Shown here one piece after another: positions 60,151 to 64,000 of a stretch of 64,000 bases of DNA. The notes under the pieces were generated by a model. The model was given only the letters and a program-made list of their open reading frames with translations, was not told where the DNA came from and did no database searches. The DNA is from Hydrangea macrophylla (lineage: Eukaryota; Streptophyta; Magnoliopsida; Cornales; Hydrangeaceae): assembly GCA_033977485.1 (NCBI GenBank), contig CM066995.1:53472162-53536161 (forward strand), read 5' to 3'. Each line of letters begins with the position of its first letter. Position 1 is the stretch's first letter. The position numbers and the translations under genes were made by a program.

Positions 60151-60430
60151 TGAATTAACCAAACACACACACTCTCGAGAATGGTTCATATATATATAGG
60201 GGAGGAGGTGCAAGTGGTTGTTTTTGCGTGAAACCTGGAATTCTGATGATTACACGTTCGATCGATCGAACTAAGTTCGATCGCTCGAGAGCAAATCGGT
60301 TAGGTTTGATCGATTGAAAAGGTTTTGATCGATTGAAGTGGAGACCACGTCATAAATTCTGGTCGGTAGGGTTTCGATCGCTCGAGAAAGGTTCGATCAC
60401 TTAAACTCTAGAAATGCTCGATTGGTCGAA
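59646..60430. repeat. TCGATCGATTGA palindrome clusters in the gypsy 5' LTR
   Basis: Counterparts of those in the 3' LTR: 59646-59742 and 60257-60430, including the perfect 14-bp TTCGATCGATCGAA at 60257. A few sites differ between LTRs (for example GAGCGATCGAAG here versus GAGCGATCAATG). Confidence 0.9.
59931..60143. repeat. CT and TTC microsatellites in the gypsy 5' LTR
   Basis: CT at 59931-59969 and 60113-60143, TTC at 59995-60032. The 3' LTR has shorter versions (TTC near 31,333-31,358), so these expanded after insertion. Confidence 0.95.
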
Positions 60431-60514
60431 GGTTGAATTTCAAGGAGGGTTAAGGAAAGTATATGAAATCTCTCTGCATAAATAATTATTGAAAATACAG
60501 GGTATTACATGAGA

Positions 60515-61115
60515 TGTCTCACCCGACAATGGTACTAACAATGTTAGAAAAAGCGGACGAAAAGAGTAATAAGAAGTGGTATGACCATACGTTAATTGTC
60601 ACTAGCATCCGAAGAAAATAGATAGTAATAAGCCATTTTATGCTCTTTTTTATTTATCAGGTTCAACAAGGAAATAATTTTAATAAAAAGTCTCTAGGAA
60701 TTTTCATGGACAAAAATATACCTGTATTTATCATCTTCTCCATCTAACCTTAGCCACCACCTTCATCAAGCCCTAGCCCCTACCACCGAACACCATCACC
60801 ACACTGACAATCACCACCGGCCTTGTCCTCTGACACTGCCTTCTCTTTCTAGATCACCAAACCCTAGCCAAAACCTAGATGTACCCCCTTTTCTTTCCCG
60901 TTCACACCAACACCACAAGTGCCCACCCCTTAGCCAAATCGATGCCAACCCACCCTCACTAGCCTTGAATCACATAATTGGAGGAAATTTCATTTTTCTT
61001 GATTTTGTTAGGAGTAAAGTAGTCATATTAAAAAAAGTAACAACTAAAAAAATAATAGTCAACTGATAGTCGACTGGCGGTCATTCTCCCGTGCATCGCA
61101 CGGGTTAGAAGCTAG
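60515..61115 (+). mobile_element. Probable Helitron remnant with a clear 3' end
   Basis: A 7-bp-stem, 3-nt-loop hairpin (61088-61104, CCCGTGC / GCACGGG), seven bases, then CTAG (61112-61115) followed by T: the canonical Helitron 3' end on the + strand. The 5' TC end could not be located, so the left limit given is only the edge of the gypsy TSD. No coding domains. Confidence 0.6.
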
Positions 61116-62443
61116 TATATAAATAAAGTGTTTCTTACTTTTCTAGAGAAAAAAAATATCTGAATTACAAAACAACTTCGAACCTATTAAATACATGCAT
61201 ATATGTAAGCATATAAGTTTTAGCAAATTTGCATGGTGAAGTCACAGTAAGGAGGATCCAATAGACGTGATGCCCAACCAAAGATACAAATCAACAAACT
61301 CCAAAGAAATAGGGCGTGAATTTCAAGAACAAAGGAGGCTCAAGAAGAGAGAAATGGGCATAATTATTGTCCTGTAAACTACCTTAAAGCATGCATGTTG
61401 TGCAAAGCCAAAAAGTCCTAGTTTTTTGCAACCACCAAGTGTTTGGTTTCCTTGTATTGACAAGTCCAAAGTCGGCATAATTATTGTCCTGTAAACTACC
61501 TTAAAGCATACTTGTGTCCCAGTTTTTTTGCAACAACCAAGTGTTTGGTTTCCTTGTACTGACCAGTCCAAAGTCCCAACTGACATGCAATGTACATTGT
61601 TTTGAGACAACATGTTATTGTTTTCAAAAAACGAAGCGCTTTGAAAGAAGGAAAAGGAAGGATATAATACATTGTTTGGATCTCCTTGGATGCTTTACCA
61701 TGACAGAGTCTGTGTAATGAGCTTAGGAATATTAAGATTTTAGTCCAATTTGTGTCAATTTAAAAGTTAATTTATTACACTACTTTTTAAAAATTGAAAG
61801 AAAAAAAAATATCAATATTAATTAAAAAAAATTTTGAAAATCAACAAAATAAAAAATAAATAAAACACATCAACTTTTGAAAAATTAATTCATGTTTCAG
61901 TCTACTTTATGTTTGCACGTTATAAACTTACACCAAAAGTTTATAAATATGCCCCCAAGGTTGTGATGAGTTGCCCGTGATTTTGTGTAAAGTTACTCCA
62001 CAAAGTAAGAACATTCTATATTGTTGTTCTCCACGTTGTGAAGAGTTGCTCTCCAACGTTGTAAAAAGTTGCTCCTACCATTGTGCAAAGGCTTGATGAC
62101 TTTTAATTTTATACAAAAAAAAAAAGTTGACATTTCTTTAATTTCGAAAAAGTAGTACATTGACTTTTAATTTTTACACAAAAAAGAGACTAAAATGTAA
62201 TTATTAATTTTATGTAGAAAAAAGTCTTTGGTATATTTCTTTGGACACATTTTTTACTGTTTGAATTACCATTCATCTATATGTACAAGTGTGTTTAAGT
62301 GACACATATGTGATACAAATGTGAGCCATAAGGTACATGTATTGAAGTGTTTTCCTTTCATGTATAATACTCTCAGCTCCTACAATAGGCAGGTGAAGTC
62401 ACAGTTACACAGTGGAGTCCAATCAAGTTTCTACCTAACAAAG
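61116..62443. other. Intergenic / upstream region of the zinc-finger gene
   Basis: AT-rich, with a short tandem duplication (61357-61580) and repeated GTTGTGAAGAGTTGCTC-like words near 61,960-62,080. No gene was recognised. Confidence 0.6.
61357..61580. repeat. Tandem duplication, unit 117 bp
   Basis: GGCATAATTATTGTCCTGTA starts at 61357 and again at 61474; the units continue in parallel through CCAAGTGTTTGGTTTCCTTG to CAGTCCAAAGTC, with a deletion of about 12 bp in the second copy. Few substitutions, so fairly recent. Confidence 0.88.

Positions 62444-62508
<65 letters not shown>
62444..62508. repeat. (CT)32 microsatellite upstream of the zinc-finger gene
   Basis: Uninterrupted CT dinucleotides ending 200 bp before the start codon. 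CT-rich tracts are common in plant core promoters and 5' UTRs, so it may lie in the transcribed leader; this is inference. Confidence 0.95.
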
Positions 62509-62511
<3 letters not shown>

Positions 62512-62708
62512 ACACCTTTCACACAAACACACAAATATATGTATTTAAATATCACACAATATTAAAAATTGTGAAACAGTATTCTTCCATATACAGCATA
62601 AAACATTTACTTTGCATCACTAAATTTTTATTCCATTTTTGCTATCAAAACACAAATTTTCATTTACCAAACAAAGAGGGGGGGTGAGGCTCGCAAAAAT
62701 AACATCCA

Positions 62709-63524
62709 ATGGAACCACAAAAGAAAGAACAAAGTCCCTCTCACACCTCAGGCATCAACTCAACACCAGAGGCTCCTCCATGTTTAGATACATCATCAAT
62801 GCAGAAACCAAAGGAAAGCATACAAGAAGAGAGAGAAGAAGATAGAGAGACAAAGACCAATCTCCAACAGGATCTCAAGTTCTCAATCATGGATTCTGAT
62901 CAAATACTCAGAGAGGAACTCAACCTTATAGATTGTCTGAACATGGGTCCGTCTCAGACTTCATCAGAAACACCACAAGCATCGGACTCCGAGCCACGAG
63001 TTTTCTCCTGCAACTATTGTCAAAGAAAGTTTTACAGTTCACAAGCACTTGGGGGTCACCAGAATGCACATAAGAGAGAGAGAACAATAGCAAAGAGAGG
63101 ACAAAGAGTAATAGGTGCACCATTAATGGACGCCGCTGCGGCTTTTGGGCACTCTTACTGGAACCACCATAATCATTTTTCTAATTTGGCATCTCTTCCT
63201 CTCCATGGTGCGTACAATAGGTCTCTCGGAATTCAGGTTCACTCAATGATCCATAAGCCCTCTTATATTGCAAACTCTTTCGGAACTCAGAGTTTGTATG
63301 GGCATGGTGGATGGTCAAGGCCATCTCTTGATCAACAACCGGCTGTCGGAAGGTTAACGGTGGGACCATCGTCTAGAGGTGGGGTCGGCCGATTTTACAT
63401 GGCAAGGACGGTGACGAGTCCTCCAGCGAACGAGGCAGTAGGCGGTGGGTGGTGGATGGGTGGTGATTCTTTGAAGACTAATCAGAATGAGATGCAGAAG
63501 CTTGACTTGTCTCTAAAGCTCTAA
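62709..63524 (+). CDS. Single C2H2 zinc-finger protein with QALGGH finger and EAR motif (ZFP1/3/4/7-like)
   Basis: An intronless 271-codon frame. Residues 1-60 are polar with a Glu/Arg-rich stretch ([10 protein letters not shown]). The finger is C101, C104, H117, H121 in [25 protein letters not shown], with the invariant plant-specific QALGGH at 112-117. The middle contains SLPLHG and [14 protein letters not shown], typical of the small single-finger ZFP proteins. The last seven residues LDLSLKL are an EAR repression motif (LxLxL). It is expected to be a nuclear transcriptional repressor recruiting TOPLESS-type corepressors; related Arabidopsis genes act in ABA response and epidermal/trichome development. 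Start: the first ATG (62709) was taken; the in-frame ATG at 62889 (residue 61, MDSDQIL) is a serious alternative because relatives often have short N-terminal regions before the finger. No introns or defects seen. Confidence 0.92.
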   Translation: MEPQKKEQSPSHTSGINSTPEAPPCLDTSSMQKPKESIQEEREEDRETKTNLQQDLKFSIMDSDQILREELNLIDCLNMGPSQTSSETPQASDSEPRVFSCNYCQRKFYSSQALGGHQNAHKRERTIAKRGQRVIGAPLMDAAAAFGHSYWNHHNHFSNLASLPLHGAYNRSLGIQVHSMIHKPSYIANSFGTQSLYGHGGWSRPSLDQQPAVGRLTVGPSSRGGVGRFYMARTVTSPPANEAVGGGWWMGGDSLKTNQNEMQKLDLSLKL

Positions 63525-64000
63525 GTTCTACCTTTTTTATTTCTTAATCATTTTGTATATTTTGTATTTCTAATCCCTCTCCCTCAAACTTGGTTAGTCC
63601 TTGTTTTATTTTTATTTTTTTTTGGGTGATATTTTATGCATATTTCAACAAAGAATGAGTCGAAAAGGCCGTTTGGGAAGGCTCTGAACTGGTTCTTTAG
63701 TGTATAAGTGATCAGTTCTTTATATTCAAGAGATTTGATAGAGATGCCCTTTTCTTGTGTAGGTTTGTGTGCTCTATGTAAAAAATCACTCTTCAAACTA
63801 GTTATTTTGTCAAAACTAACATAATGCTAGTTCTCATAAAAACCAGATAGGAAATGAGAGCATGAGTGAATCTGATCATATTTTATGCATTCCTAACAGG
63901 CACTAAGAAATGTTGTCTTCTAATGTTATTTGACTACACAGTTGGTATATACCAGATTCAGTTTAAACTAACATGACCGCCTTGGTATGAGACATGATAT
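63525..64000 (+). other. 3' UTR and downstream sequence of the zinc-finger gene
   Basis: T-rich region right after the stop (63,525-63,625) is likely 3' UTR; no perfect AATAAA is visible close by. Nothing else was recognised to the window end. Confidence 0.5.

Larger units (their letters stand above)
19784..60509 (-). mobile_element. Ty3/gypsy chromovirus (Tekay-like), 40.7 kb including nested insertions
   Basis: Both outer ends are LTR ends (TGTCATGCC at 19784, GGGTATTACA ending 60509) and are flanked by the same 5-bp TSD TGAGA (19779-19783 and 60510-60514). Read on the minus strand: 5' LTR (60509 to 45370, interrupted), initiator-tRNA-Met-type PBS (45351-45362), acidic reading frame, gag, protease, RT, RNase H, integrase, chromodomain, then 3' LTR (31821 to 19784, interrupted). 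With insertions removed, each LTR is about 2.1-2.2 kb. Coding regions are full of stops, shifts and deletions, and the two LTRs differ at many places, so this is an old insertion and the framework for all younger ones. Clade is inferred from domain order, the C-terminal chromodomain and paired zinc knuckles. Confidence 0.92.
45370..60509 (-). repeat. 5' LTR of the gypsy element, split by a 12.6-kb insertion and internally duplicated
   Basis: LTR pieces are 45370-45604 and 58206-60509. Compared with the 3' LTR it has one extra tandem duplication of about 385 bp: the segment at 45408-45604 plus 58211-58397 recurs as 58398-58765. It contains CT (59931-59969, 60113-60143) and TTC (59995-60032) microsatellites and the same two palindrome clusters as the 3' LTR. 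Confidence 0.88.

Noticed and set aside
63181..63369. Minus-strand frames within the zinc-finger gene
   Set aside because: Antisense shadows of a clearly conserved + strand gene.

Overview
This is nuclear DNA of a flowering plant, most likely a eudicot. Two ordinary plant genes with GT-AG introns or plant-type domains sit at the edges: a Golgi Qb-SNARE of the GOS12 type (1-11,400, + strand, 5' end outside the window) and a single-finger C2H2 repressor with the plant QALGGH finger and a C-terminal EAR motif (62,709-63,524, + strand). Almost everything between them, and most of the SNARE introns, is transposon-derived. All boundaries below were read by eye from terminal repeats and target-site duplications (TSDs); no alignment or database search was run.

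Layout. 1-11,400: last four coding exons of GOS12. Intron 2 in view (671-2,239) holds two MITEs. Intron 3 (2,408-10,625, 8.2 kb) holds a decayed TIR element carrying an antisense plant-mobile-domain gene, itself invaded by a hAT element with a perfect 8-bp TSD and a Mutator-like MITE, then another hAT element with a perfect 8-bp TSD and a second Mutator-like MITE. 11,400-19,780: AT-rich intergenic DNA with a diverged Tourist MITE, a hAT MITE, a degenerate tandem repeat and an old LTR (minus strand).

19,784-60,509: one Ty3/gypsy chromovirus on the minus strand, bounded by the TSD TGAGA on both sides, grown to 40.7 kb by nested insertions. Its left (3') LTR is split by a solo LTR and by a young 8.4-kb gag-protease-only retrotransposon. 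Its dead gag-pol is split by three solo LTRs (one containing a Helitron). Its right (5') LTR is split by a 12.6-kb solo LTR in which a 1,990-bp segment has been amplified six times. Each of these insertions except the Helitron shows a 5-bp TSD, and the nesting order gives their relative ages.

60,510-64,000: a Helitron 3' end, a short tandem duplication, a long CT microsatellite just upstream of the zinc-finger gene, and that gene.

The most unusual signal is shared by the retrotransposons rather than by the genes. At least five LTR families here carry a compact cluster of short, CG-centred palindromes (CAGTCGACTG, TCGCGCGA, TTCGATCGATCGAA, CCAATCGATTGG, GGATCGATCC). In three families neighbouring sites are about 19-21 bp apart. 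Two members of one LTR family carry different palindromes at the same position in otherwise alignable sequence, as if this cassette turns over while its form is kept.
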